Shown here: one piece after another, positions 20,414 through 31,853 of the stretch
Layout: every line of letters begins with the position of its first letter
Numbering within the stretch: position 1 is the first letter of the stretch
NCBI GenBank assembly: GCA_030686995.1
Contig: CM060702.1
Location: forward strand, 65,102,440-65,166,439
From: Artemisia argyi
Lineage: Eukaryota > Streptophyta > Magnoliopsida > Asterales > Asteraceae
Direction of reading: 5' to 3'
DNA: 64,000 nucleotides
The notes under the pieces: generated by a model
Database searches by the model: none
Told to the model about the DNA's origin: nothing
Seen by the model: the letters and a program-made list of their open reading frames with translations, nothing else
Program-made: the position numbers and the translations under genes

Positions 20414-22895
20414 GATCACCATTATATGGGATACGTCATCTCGAGAGATGAGGTCACGTAATAACCCATGACCTTGCGTCTAGCTCCAAGACTCGTATAT
20501 AAAGAAAAGCGCTTCTTGGGAGGCAACCCATGTTTTGTGTGATTTTTATTTTGTTTGATTGTTATTTGTTTCCGTATGCATACTTTATTTTTATTGTTGG
20601 TAGATCATGTTTCAAAACTAAATTGTGAAAATGCTTTATTTTGTTGTTTAACTTCATCTTAACTTCATACAAAGGTATTTCACAAAAGATAAGTGTAAGG
20701 GGAAACCCCAAATTTGTTTTTAAGAACGAAATTGATCATGATTCTCCACAATATTAAATGGACATGTGTATTAGTACTTGTTTTTGTATCGAGTCATAAT
20801 GATGTTTTGCAGGATTTTCCAGGTAGTAGGACATGAGTTTTTCCAGAAATTTTCCGGAAACTTAACATAAAGATTTCTGTAGGTCACTTTTGACGGCGTC
20901 AGGAATTAATTCCTGACGGCGTCATGTGTAAAATTCTGGAAATTTTGCTAGTTTTGTTTTTCTAACTGAGACTTGAAGTTTTTGTTAATTCTTTAGTTTT
21001 ATAAACTCCAGGAAATCTGCAAACATTCATTCCACAAGCATTATATCTTACATTGTTTTCTAGGACTTGTTAGTATATATAGATTGCCGCCGATTTTATG
21101 CGAGGTTGTCTTGTTTGTTTTCTCAGGTTTAACAGGTTATGTATGACAAGAAGATGATTTATTTTTCTGGAATGGAAGCTTTGAATGTTCATTTTCTTGG
21201 AGGAAGATCTAACCTTGTTGACACACTATCCGCACCGAACGAATCAGGGGAGTATTTGATTTCATTCTTTTACCTATTTCACTTTTACCTTCTTTAATTG
21301 AACATTGGGGACAATGTTCATCCTAAGTGTAAGGGGAGGGTAAATGATGATACCTTATAGGATACACTTGCACTTGAGTTTGTTTATTTGATGGTAGGTG
21401 TGTAATAAAACTAAGAGAAATACTTGTTAGTGTAATTTTAGCGCCAAATTTAAAATTCTTTACAACATTTAGGAGTGAAACTTTAGCCTTAGCAAGCGTC
21501 TCATGGATAGGAGTTGTATGACTAGCACAAAACCGTACTATTCAGAAAAATTTTCCACCCAAATATGTGAGGTTCGCCTTTAGATTTGATAGGAAAAGCA
21601 TATATTATTAGTGCTTATGAGTGTACCGGTAGAATTTAGATTCTAGAACTTGCGTTAGTGATGCATCCCGAGACCGCTAGTGAGACTACATTCGTGTGGT
21701 AGGATTTACTACATGATAAGAGGGATTAGGATCACCCTTGTGTTAAACCCGTATCATAATTACTTGACCATTTAAGTCATATTAATTGGTTAGTAAAGTC
21801 AACTAATTTTTCCCACACCTTAGCATTGTACTCATTTTTAGTACACGAAACCCCTAGTACACCCCTCCGAGCCTATCTTTTCGTTTCTAACTTTAAGCAT
21901 CTTACTTAAAGGAAGAATTTGTTACAACCCACTTAAATGTACACCCAAATCGCCTTAGCCTTCCATGTATTCACTCATCTTTAGTGCATTATTGTTATTT
22001 GTTTAAACCCTTAGTTAATTATCTCATTGATTACATGGTTGCTAAGTCGAGTCATATCCTTGTACATATTTTTTTGGGACGATTGGGACTTATGGGTAAA
22101 GTACTTATTTTATGGAGTAATGGGGAAGAACATCATTTATTACCCCCATATGTGCGTTAATATTAAAAGTACTCCAAGTGTTTTGATTATCTTGATTCGA
22201 GTCATTAGATTAGTTATTGTAAAGTATGTAAAAATTCAAGTGTAAGGGGAATGTATATTCCCTATGATGTATTATTTTGGATGGTAGGGTAAGAGTGTAT
22301 GAAAAAAAAATCAAAAAAATTAAGGAAAAAAAATAGAAAAAAAACATACGGACTACCATCCCGTTTCATTCTATGTTTATTTTATGTTTTTGTTATTTTT
22401 AATTTATTAGCTTAAGTCGAGTCTGGTCTTGGCTTAGCAATGCCATATTGTACATGTAATTAACCAAGATGATTAACTCGCCACCAGTAAAGATTGCCTT
22501 TATCCAACAAAACCGTGTATTCCATATCCCTACACATAACATTATAACACTTTGAAAGACCTCTTTGATAGTTTATCCTAGCTGCTTACGCCATGCGGTG
22601 GAGGTTTGATCCTTTCCCAAGCCTATGGTAGTCTATTTTGTTATGACAGTTAGTGAGAGATGTTTTCCATTTCCATATTGTGATATATACTTTATTACAC
22701 CCGAGAGATGTGAGTATCTAAACACTATTTGTGAGGTGCTAGTGTATGACCTCCGTGCTTGTCTTTGGTCTTTAGTAGAACGATTATTTGTTGTAATTAC
22801 TTTTATATTAGTGTTAAATGACCCATAACTTGTATTTTGATTAGAATAAAAGCGAATTTGCTTGAGGACAAGCAAATCTCAAGGGTAAGGGTATT
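20414..22895 (+). other. Noncoding 3' spacer of G2
   Basis: No gene is visible. Purine modules AAGTGTAAGGGG lie at 20691-20705, 21325-21340 and 22238-22251, with the final polypurine tract at 22881-22895. A palindrome pair lies at 20891/20914 (23 bp apart). A perfect hairpin (TGAACATTG, GGGA, CAATGTTCA) lies at 21299-21320, just before the second module. The line GCGCTTCTTGGGAGGCAACC near 20509 also occurs after integrase in G1 (58107-58130). Confidence 0.7.
20891..20924 (+). promoter_or_regulatory. Internal palindrome pair of G2
   Basis: Two perfect copies of TGACGGCGTCA start at 20891 and 20914 with a 12-bp spacer. It is the counterpart of 4692/4715 in G0. Confidence 0.65.
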
Positions 22896-24337
22896 TGATG
22901 AGGCGAAAAATGAACCGTTTTTAGGGGGTCATTTTAGTCCGGATTTGAATTTATTTGATCAAATATTGCCCTAAATCGTTCCTTTTGTCATTTTAGGTAA
23001 CTTTGGAGTGAATTCTGGAAAAGGAAGCATTTTGGACGTTTTTGGAGCATTAAAGTGAAGAAAACGGCAAAGTCTTAATTTTTCTTGCTAGGAACAGTAC
23101 CTGACGGCGTCAAGAGTTTTCAAGTGATGGCGTCAAGAGCAATACAAGAGGTGGAAGTGGATAAAGTCCGTGAGGATCCATAAGAGTTTTGTACTATGGA
23201 GATGACGGCGTCACCATAGGCCGTCATGGTCCAATTATTAGTGACGGCCCAGAGTAGAATTGCACATGACGGCGTCAAAAGTGGATCTAGGCAATCCGAT
23301 TTTATTATGGTCTGCGAGTTGACGGCGTCAGAATTTTCTTCTTGACGCCGTCACCCTGTAAAATCTATATATAGTTTTGCAATTTTCATTCATTGGAGTG
23401 TAACAATTAGGGTGTAACTTTGGAGAAAAACCCTAGTCCGAATATCATAGCTTTTCAAGGGTTTTTACCCTTTGAAACCTTTCATGTTCAATTGAGATAA
23501 GTACTCTTTCAATTCAATCAATATGTCTATGAGTTGTTTGAATATATCTTACACTTGCCTTCAAATTAACATGCTTGGCTAGATCTCTTTTGTGTTTGCT
23601 TAGATGTAGTGAAACCTAGATGTTAATTATGGGTTGATTGTTTGTTTATAGTTGTTACAGATGATTGTATTCGATGTTAGGCTTAAGAAAACTGGCAGAC
23701 TTCCATTGGTGACATGCTTGAATGTCTTAAGAAACATGATCAGAGGTGTACTATGATTTTTGGTTGTATTTAATGCATAGGAGAATTCTAATGATCCCAT
23801 GTTAGGAGCTTCTAACGGCTCGACATAGGAGTGAAGTAGGATCCTATAGAGTTAGGGAATATTGTACACGGCCGTACGACTAGTATTAAGGAATCCGACC
23901 CGTCATCCATGCAATTGTAACAAACTATCAACCTGTAAAAGATATCTAGGGAGTAATGAAACCTAAGTAAACACAACTCTCCCTATTATTGTTAACACCA
24001 CACTAGTTTAATTAGCTCTATTTTTATTTTTGTCATTTTATTTTGATTGCATCTTTAGTTATTGGGTTTGTTGGCTAGCAACTAATTCCGCCCACTCTTC
24101 CAAAACCCGAGATTAATTGCTTTTATAAAATATAAAAATACAAAAAGAATCATCCCTCACCTCTAGACCTAGTTCTTAGGCTTTCTAATCCTGGCGACAC
24201 TATTCCTAAGTTGAACGATCAATCCCCCGGTATTGTCACTATACTATACTACAACGATCAGGTACACTGCCTGGTGGGGGTTGTAAGCTTCTCGAGATCC
24301 CTCGAGAGGTAAAGCCTGGTGCGATTCCCACGTATCA
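22896..24337 (+). repeat. 3' LTR of G2
   Basis: It is 1442 bp with the same ends as the 5' copy. Palindromes lie at 23102, 23125 (TGATGGCGTCA), 23203, 23267, 23320 and 23343; the TATA box is at 23365-23374; the tRNA-Asp antisense 15-mer at 24243-24257; the U5 hairpin at 24290-24307 (perfect 7-bp stem). Confidence 0.92.
23102..23374 (+). promoter_or_regulatory. Palindrome array and TATA box, G2 3' LTR
   Basis: Six sites with spacing 23, 78, 64, 53, 23, the same as the 5' LTR. Five are perfect; 23125 has a CpG-to-TpG change. CTATATATAG at 23365 is 12 bp after the last site. Confidence 0.75.
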
Positions 24338-25840
24338 ATGAGGTCCCGTGAATCTAAGTGTGAAACAGTGTTTTGAATGATAACAAGATTGAAAGTCCTC
24401 CGAGTTCAGCGCCGCTTCCTGCCAAAGCTCCATAACGGCTATATACCTAGAATACATGCTTAAAGAGTCAACACTAGGTGTTGAGTGAGAGTCATAGGTT
24501 TAAGTAGTAGTAGTGTGAATACAAGTTTAGTAAAGCATGGGCTACGTTGTTTTACACCCATGTAGAGTAGTAGAAACCGTATTTAAACAGTTGTATCTGT
24601 GGGTATTGTATGATCAATACAATACTACAGATAGGGGTGTTATTGCACTAAGCTCATGAACCACACGTTAACAATCCGGGTCATGGGGGCTGCAGACCCA
24701 CCATGAGGGGATGGGAAGGATAACTTGCCAAAGTTAATCCTTCAGTGGGTTCAAATATAGTCATTGTTGGTACCATCCAGAAAGATGTTAATACTAATGG
24801 TAGTTGTCAAACTCCAATAGATCTATCAACTATATTCGCGTTCGCGTGGGTAAAATATCCCAAACGATTAAATTCATGAATTTTGGTTATGTAGTAGTGG
24901 CAGTTAGTTTACTCGTGCAACAACCAAAGAAAAAGACTTGTATTCGGTTTTAAGTAAAGCAAGTAGCATGTATCCCCCTCACAGGGTTTGTAAAGCATTT
25001 AGAGTGAAAGTTTAAAAATATGTGAGGCTATGAAAACTCACCTGGGCTTTAAGGAAAGGTGATTGAGATACTAGACGGACTACTAACGCAACCGGGTGTA
25101 GTGTATATGTCAAGTCTGAACGTGTTTGTCGAAATTTTTAATATTCTGTTTCTTAAGTAAGTATTCTTAGGGTTTACTAGCTTTTAGATATAACATAATA
25201 CTGTTTGGGTCCTCGTAATCCAGAAGTATAACTCCTCACATGAAGGTCACTACTAATGTATTATGCGGCCAACATAATACCGTTCGGGCTATCATAATTC
25301 AGAAGTATATAACTCCACACACGAAGTTCCCTACTATTGAGTTATGTAGTTATTAGAGTTTAGTAATAACATAACACCGTTCAGGCCATCATAATCCAGA
25401 ATTACATACTCCTCAAATGAAGCTCCCCAGTATTGTGTTATGTTATTTAACATAACACCGTTCAGGCCATCATAATTCAAAAGTACATAATCTTCACATG
25501 AAGCTCCCAAGTATTGTGTTATGTTATCAAGTACTAGATTAAATATAACATATCACCATTCGGGCCATCATAATTCAAAAGTACATGCAATAATATTTTG
25601 AGGAGCCAGGGCACTTTAATTCGTAAACCCAACAAACTCGTCAAAACGAAATATCCGCATGGTACTCCTCACATGAAGCTCTCTACTATTGCGATACATT
25701 ATATAAAAGGGATAGTACTTTTATTTATTAGGTAAATACTTTATTTATACTTTTATATTTTATAATTTAATACTTTTTATTTTTAACTTATAAATTTTAT
25801 ATATTAATTATATAGATGTTTATTTATTTTATATATATAA
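24338..25840 (-). repeat. E3 3' LTR, main remaining part
   Basis: It is homologous to about 27619-29120 of the complete E3 LTR. Similarity ends in AT-rich sequence near 25840, where the rest of the LTR (about 2.2 kb of U3) and the end of the interior are missing. A deletion through AT-rich microhomology is the simplest explanation. It includes a tandem array described separately. Confidence 0.8.
25190..25690. repeat. Degenerate tandem repeats in the E3 3' LTR
   Basis: About five units of 80-100 bp start near 25193, 25268, 25366, 25447 and 25543. Each has a shared stretch containing AACATAACACCGTTC and GGCCATCATAAT, then ACTCCTCACATGAAGCTCCC, then a GTTATG end. The same array is in the other LTR copy (28480-28990), so it predates the insertion. 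Confidence 0.8.
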
Positions 25841-27471
25841 TACCATTATATACTTGCATATAGGAGTAGTTAGGGGAAGGCTCTCTAACTAGGGAAACTA
25901 AGAAGTTTAGGAGGAATGGGGATTAGAGAGGGAAGAAGGGTAGTTTACTGAATTCCGAATGAATTCAGGTTGTTACGATGTAGAATGAAATTATAGGGGG
26001 AGTAATTTAAGAGGTTTAGGGTTTTTAGGAAGTGAAAAGAGATGAAGTACGAGGAAAGCCGTTATACATGACATAAAATGTCATGAAACAACAGGGGATG
26101 AAGTCATAATTGCATAAGGTCATAAATAACTTGTCATACTTAGAGTTTAACAAGTGTCGTTATTTATGCCATATGTCTCGCAGTTGGACTTGGGAGGATA
26201 AGGATTTTAGGCAAATTGCCGGATGTAGATGGGAATTTTGTGGAAGGATGAATATAGGGAGTTGATTTGTTTCTCGGAGCCCACTTTATCAGCACTTACT
26301 AAGTATCTAAGGGCAATATCATAGGTTTAACCTTAAAATGCCTAAAGTTCAAATATTCCTAATGAATATATCTCTATCTTATGGGGTTTTGGGTTTTGAA
26401 ACTAACCTAAATACTGTTATATTTCCTAAAGATAAGTTTTCTAAGATTTAGGATATCGTAAAGTAACCTAATAAGGGATTGTCGGGAAGTAGTGTTCTAT
26501 CCTAAGTGGTGATTAGGGAATGATAACTAGGGCAAGGTATATCCTATAACTCACATTATCTATAGTGCATATTCTAGGGTGGAATTCTAACATAAAGGTA
26601 TAGGCGATGAGGGTGTACTAATTGGTGATTTCTCCTAAGATTACCTAATACCTAAAGTCACAAGGACTTCTTATATCTAAGTGGGTAAGTGGTTGGTTAT
26701 AATCTATTATCTTTTATAAGGTATAAATCTTATTGGGTTACTACCTAGCTATCGCTATGACCTTTTTCTATCTTCAATAAAAGGTCAGTAAAGAGTTCAT
26801 CTAAACTATTCGGGATGTACTTAACCTAATTTTTCCTAGTGTTCTAAGTGTGTCCTAAGGGAATCTCTTCCAACCTCAAATTTCCAAGATGAGGTAGGAA
26901 GATTTGTGGGGGTATAGGGAGGTACTAAGGTATAGGGTAGTTTCCTAAATAAGCTAGGTTTATTGCTAGGTAAGTGCGATAAAGGATGTATGCATCTCCT
27001 AAGTAACATTGATCCTTCGGGTATAAAGAACCTTTAGGGATCAAATGTCGGTGAGGGTAGTATTGGGGTAAAGGTAAAATAGTGGGTAGAGGGATAAGAG
27101 CTAGTGGGGAATTATCGAAAAAAGGCGAGAAATTTAAAGAAGCTAGGGAATCTAAACTATTCCTAAAGTTTTCTAAAGAGTTGGGGAAATAGTGTTTTGA
27201 GGGATAATCTAGTACATTCGGAGAGGAAAGAGCAGTCTCCGGATATAAACTAGATCAGACGGGGGTAGAGTATTAGGGTGTAGACATAGCTAAATAATAA
27301 TAGAAATGATATGCAGCATTTAGCAGTTAAGCAGTTAAGTACTATACTAACCTGTAGCCTATGTTGTTGCGGAGGATGGCAGTGGCACTGAGGACTTTCT
27401 CGAGTTTAAGAAAAGTAGTTGTAGTTTAGGTTTTGACCTTGTTCTCTACAACTGAGGCTCTGATGACAATC
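25841..27471 (-). other. Remaining internal region of E3, noncoding
   Basis: It lies between the primer-binding site and the truncated 3' LTR. No frame of useful length and no recognisable Gag or Pol motif is visible on either strand. It may be the 5' leader or a noncoding LARD interior. Confidence 0.6.
27456..27468 (-). other. Primer-binding site of E3 (initiator-Met type, decayed)
   Basis: On the minus strand TGTCATCAGAGCC lies 3 bp after the LTR end. It matches TGGTATCAGAGCC, the usual initiator-Met primer site, at 11 of 13 bases. It sets the orientation of E3. Confidence 0.7.
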
Positions 27472-28479
27472 TGTAACACCCCTATTTTCACTGATCGTAG
27501 CGGAATTAGGGTTGGGGTATTACTCCATGGTATCATAGGCACAATAATAGAAAATTACTCGAAAAGAGACATTTTTATAAATAAGTTATCATTCATTAAA
27601 ATATCAGAGTTTTATTAAGATGTGGTCCCATGAATCTAAGTGTGAAATAGTGTTTTGAATGATAACAAGATTGAAAGTCCTCCGAGTTCAGTGTCGCTTC
27701 TTGCCAAAGCTTCGTAACGGCTATATACCTAGAATACATGCTTAAAAAGTCAACACTAGGTGTTGAGTGAGAGTCATAGGTTTAAGTAGTAGTAGTAGTA
27801 GTGTGAATACAAGTTTAGTAAAGCATGGGCTACGTTGTTTTACACCCATGTAGAGTAGTAGTAACCATATTTAAACAGTTGTATTTGTGAGTATTGTATG
27901 ATCAGTACAATACTACAGATAGGGGTATTATTGCACTAAGCTCATGAACCACACGTTAACAATCCGGGTCAGGGGGGGGGGGGGTGCATACCCACCATGA
28001 GGGGATGGGAAGGATAACTTGCCAAAGTTAATCCTTCAGTGGGTTCAAATATAGTACTTATTGGTACCATCTAAAAAGATATTAATACCAACGGGAGTTG
28101 TCAAACTGTAATAGATCTATCAACTATATTCGCGTTCGCGTGGATAAAATATCCCAAACGATTAGATTCATGAATTTTGGTTATGTAGTGGTGGCAGTTA
28201 GTTTACTCGTGCAACAACCAAATGAAAAGACTTGTATTCGGTTTTAAGTAAAGCAAGTAGCATGTATTCCCCTCACAGGGTTTGTAAAGCATTTAGAGTG
28301 AAAGTTTAAAAAGATGTGAAGCTATGAAAACTCACCTGGGCTTTAAGGAAAGGTGATTGAGATACTAGACTACCTACTCACGCAACCGGGTGTAGTGTAT
28401 ATTTCAAGTCTGATCGTGTTTGTCTAAGTTTTTAATATTCTGTTTCTTAAGTAAGTATTCTTGGGGTTTACTAGATTTT

Positions 28480-28990
28480 AGATATAACATAATACCATTC
28501 GGGTCATCATAATCCAGAAGTATAACTTCTCACATGAAGCTCCCTACTATTGTATTATGCGGCCAACATAATACCGTTCGGGCCATCATAATTCAAAAGT
28601 ATATAACTCCTCACACGAAGTTCCCTACTATTGAGTTATGTTGTTATTAGAGTTTAGTTATAACATAACACCGTTCAGGCCATCATAATTCAGAATTACA
28701 TACTCCTCACATTAAGCTCCCTAGTATTGTGTTATGATATTAAACATAACACCGTTCGGGCCATCATAATTCAGAAGTACATAATCCTCACATGAAGCTC
28801 CCTAGTATTGTGTTATGTTAGCAAGTACTAGATTAAATATAACGTATCACCGTTCGGGCCGTCATAATTCAGAAGTACATGCAATAATCGTTTGAGGAGC
28901 TAGGCACTTTAATTCGTAAACCTAGCAAACTCGTCAAAACGAAATATCCACATGGTACTCCTCACATGAAGCTCCCTACTATTGCGATAC
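28480..28990. repeat. Degenerate tandem repeats in the E3 5' LTR
   Basis: Second copy of the array of 80-100 bp units described for 25190-25690, with the same order and similar unit boundaries. Confidence 0.8.
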
Positions 28991-29980
28991 ATTATATAAA
29001 AAGGATAGTACTTTTATTTATTAGGTAAATACTTTATTTATACTTTTATGTTTTATAATTTAATACTTTTTATTTTTAACTTATAAATTTTTTATATTAA
29101 TTATATATATGTTTATTTATTTTATATATACATGTTTATTTATTTTATTTATATATATTAAATTTTAACTTTTAAAAATTTACCACATATACCCCTATAG
29201 TTATAACTTTAGTAAAATAACATTTTCAGCCCCTTTAGATATTATTTTTAGAAAGTTACGATATATACCCCCCATGCATGCAAAGCGTTACAAAACTAGA
29301 TTTAAATCATGCAAAGTATATTTTTATGAAACTAGTAGTTTTCCTAGCTTATGACTAACTAATATGAGCTTATTCAAGTTACCTAAATTAGCTTATAACC
29401 TAGGGTAAGAGCGTATAATTTATAAACATGTTTTTAACTTACTTTAGGGTTTTAAAAAGAAAGCATGTATGTTTTAGTGATCAAGTTTTATGCAAGGTTT
29501 TCTACGTGACCTAAGACACCTAATGACTCTCCTAGGTTAGTATTTAAGTTTGTAGAACTAGCTTAGTGACTTAGGTGATCGAAAGTTTAGACTAGCGAGG
29601 GTTTCGGGTAATCGCGATAAGAAAGGGACTCGACAAGATTTTAAGACTAAGTTGTTTTGACTCTTAGGCTTCCTAGGGACTCCATGCTACTGTGTCGGAC
29701 AAGAAATTTTAGAGGTGAAGAAATGAAATGGGATGGTTTAGAATGGGCTGGGGTCGAGGGGTATTTATAGGGTAGTTTGGGAGTGTTGGCCAAGAAAAGG
29801 TGGTGTGGTGGCAAGAGAAGGAGGGGGTGACTAAGGGCTGCTATGGGGTGAGTAAGGGAAGCTATGGTACTAGCTAGGGTGGTGTATAGGGTTGTACGTA
29901 GTTGGCGAGGGTGGTATTGCTTGGTGATCAAGGAAGATGACAAGGGTGGTTTTGCTTAGTGACTAAGGAAATAGTGTTTG

Positions 29981-30104
29981 TTTAGGGTTTAAGAGAATGG
30001 TGTTTGCTTAGGGTTTAAGAGAATGGTGGTGTTGCTTAGAGTTTAAGGAAGTAACGGGGTGGTGAGGTGAGGTGACGAGGGGTGGTTTTTACTTAGGGTT
30101 TAAG
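29981..30104 (-). promoter_or_regulatory. Telo-box-like motifs in the U3 of E3
   Basis: CTTAAACCCTAA-type motifs on the minus strand lie at 29981-29993, 30007-30019, 30035-30047 (one change) and 30091-30104, inside short imperfect repeats. AAACCCTAA telo-boxes are known plant promoter motifs. They lie in the upstream half of the E3 LTR, as a U3 control element would. Confidence 0.5.
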
Positions 30105-31335
30105 AAAGGTGATGAGGGTGGTGTGTCATGGATGTGCAAGGATAGTAGCTTAAGGTGGTGAATCATAAAGGTGTGTGGGTGGTTGCTTATGGTTTTGTGG
30201 TTGTGGTCGAGACACAGTAGCGAGGGAAAGAAAACAGAAAAACAGTTTTTGGTTTGCTTTGTGTTTGGGTCGATACACTGAAAAGAGAAAAGAAAGAAAC
30301 AAAAATGGTTTTGTTTTGAATGGTCTTGACTACTAGAAAGGGTCATGGTTAAGTTTTAAGAAAACAAAATATCTTTTGTTTACTTGTTCTAAAAGAAGAA
30401 GAAAGAAAAATAAAAGATAGCGAGGGGTTGATGGTGGTTGAATAGGAAAAGAGAGAAAGAAAGGCTAGTGTTCTGGTGAATAAGGTGATTGAGGTTTAAG
30501 ATTAAACTAAGAACGAAGAGGTTTAGTTTGTTTTGGTGAAAGGGTCACGTTTGGTTTGTAGTCACAGAAAACGTACAGAAAATGGTTTATAATGGGTCAC
30601 GTTTGGTTTGGTCACATAAACATAGAAAGGAAAGAAATGGACTAAAAGTTTTGGTGGTTTTGTAGCTTCTTCGCGAAGCTTATTAAACTAGTACGGGGTA
30701 TATTTTTGGGGCGTATGGTACTTTAGTACGAGTTTTATTTTGGTGGTCGTGTTTCGTAGCTTATTAGATTAAGTTTATAGCTTAAAATTTAAGGTAGAAA
30801 AGGGTACTTGGGTCGTTTATTTATATTAGTTAAGATTTAATAGAAAATATAGTTTTAAGTTAACGTATTAAGTATTCGTATTATGAGCTTTAAAGTAAGT
30901 ATATTAGAGTAATTTTAGTTTTATTATTAAGGTATTATGGTATTGTAAGATGTGTTTTACGATAGGTATACTAAAGTTTATTAATATAGTTTATATTAAT
31001 ATTAAGTTTTTACATATTAGGGCTTTAATATGTGATATTAGTTAAGGTTTTATAATAGAGAAGTTTTAGGGTTTAAGATTTCGTTATGTAATATTATAAA
31101 AGATGTTATAATAGATTAGGGTTTTCGTGAAAACCTTTCTAATAGTATATATTTTAATTAGAGGGTTTAATAATAGATTTTTAACGTATTAACATAAGGT
31201 TTATACTTGACATACTATACTGGTGGTTGCGCGGGCATGTCTAGTTAGTTTATAAAAGCAAAAATTTTGTAATGAAAATACCTGGTATAGATATCGTTGT
31301 GGAAATAGTATTGATGAAAATTACGGGTTTTGACA

Positions 31336-31470
31336 AAAGCAATGAAAAAGTATGGTGTAAACCATCATCTTTCTACTTCGTATCACCCTCTAACTAGTGA
31401 TCAAGAGGAAAACACAAACAGAGCCCTAAAGAGAATCCTTGAAAAAACCATAAAAGACAACTCTGCTATA
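31336..31470 (+). pseudogene. pol: G1 integrase core, middle fragment
   Basis: It continues the integrase after E3 with KKYGVNHHLSTSYHPL and NRALKRILEKTIKDNSAI. The region with the third catalytic Glu is present (DQEENTNRAL). It ends at the duplication CTATA (31466-31470), where C1 begins. It is only 135 bp, but the reading joins perfectly to 44344 and 57536. Confidence 0.85.
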
Positions 31471-31837
31471 TGTTAGGAATACAAATATTTCTATAAAAGA
31501 CTCGGTTACCTAAATGTTGTAATAGCATTAAGATAGCTCATAGTTTGTTTATAATTTAGTTAGAATTAGTTTAAGTAACATCGTGGAAAAAGGACGGGTC
31601 TTTACCCACTGTATGCCTGATCCACAGCCCGGGTGTGGGCGTTTTCTTTTCTTTGTATATATACCTCTCTCCCACCAAGGGAGAGGGTTGGACCTTCATT
31701 TGCAATCTAATATTACATGGTTTTCTCTCAAGTTTCCCAACTTACTTTCTCTCTCTAACATCTCTCTAGCTTTTCTTATAAATAATTCGATCCACACATA
31801 TCATACCAAACGAGCTTATGAATTAGAGTGTCCTACA
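31471..31837 (+). repeat. 5' LTR of C1
   Basis: TGTTAGG to CCTACA. A TATA box (TATATATA, 31656-31663) and CT-rich sequence after it suggest the transcription start near 31685-31700. Confidence 0.92.
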
Positions 31838-31839
31838 AT

Positions 31840-31853
31840 TGGTATCAAGAGCC
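31840..31853 (+). other. Primer-binding site of C1
   Basis: TGGTATCAAGAGCC begins 2 bp after the LTR. It is the initiator-Met type site with one extra A. Confidence 0.8.

Larger units (their letters stand above)
16552..24337 (+). mobile_element. Element G2: non-autonomous Athila-like element with an RT-less polyprotein
   Basis: LTRs 16552-17995 and 22896-24337 flank 4.9 kb. The duplication ATGAG lies at 16547-16551 and 24338-24342. The internal region has a tRNA-Asp type primer site, one long frame for Gag, protease and an integrase-tail-like segment with no RT, RNase H or integrase core, then 2.5 kb noncoding. It belongs to the same family as G0 and F by LTR, gag and 3' spacer, but unlike G0 it has no ATHILA ORF1. 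Confidence 0.9.
16400..31335 (-). mobile_element. Element E3: large-LTR, noncoding LTR retrotransposon with a deleted 3' LTR
   Basis: It is bounded by the duplication AAAGC (16395-16399 and 31336-31340). On the minus strand it starts TGTCAAAACC (31335) and ends GGGTGTTACA (16400). The 5' LTR is 31335-27472 and is followed by a site resembling the initiator-Met primer site. Only 1.6 kb of noncoding internal sequence remains before a partial 3' LTR (25840-24338, then 16551-16400, split by G2). Gag and pol are absent. It may be a LARD-type element or a chromovirus that lost its interior; the sequence cannot decide. Confidence 0.8.
27472..31335 (-). repeat. 5' LTR of E3 (complete, about 3.86 kb)
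   Basis: On the minus strand it runs TGTCAAAACC to GGTGTTACA. It holds the tandem array (28480-28990), a run of 13 G near 27973, telo-box-like motifs (29981-30104) and AT-rich parts (29000-29160, 30770-31200). Short frames at 29647-29943 and 30089-30346 (minus) have no recognisable domain and I do not call them genes. Confidence 0.85.

Noticed and set aside
25841..27471. A decayed gag-pol inside E3
   Set aside because: No RT, integrase or Gag motif could be found in any frame by eye; a translated profile search would be decisive.
27973..27985. Run of 13 G in the E3 5' LTR
   Set aside because: The other LTR copy reads ATGGGGGCTG here, so this is a local expansion or sequencing artefact without further support.
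29647..30346. Two minus-strand frames in the E3 LTR
   Set aside because: They are Ser/Thr/Pro-rich low-complexity frames inside repeats with no recognised domain.
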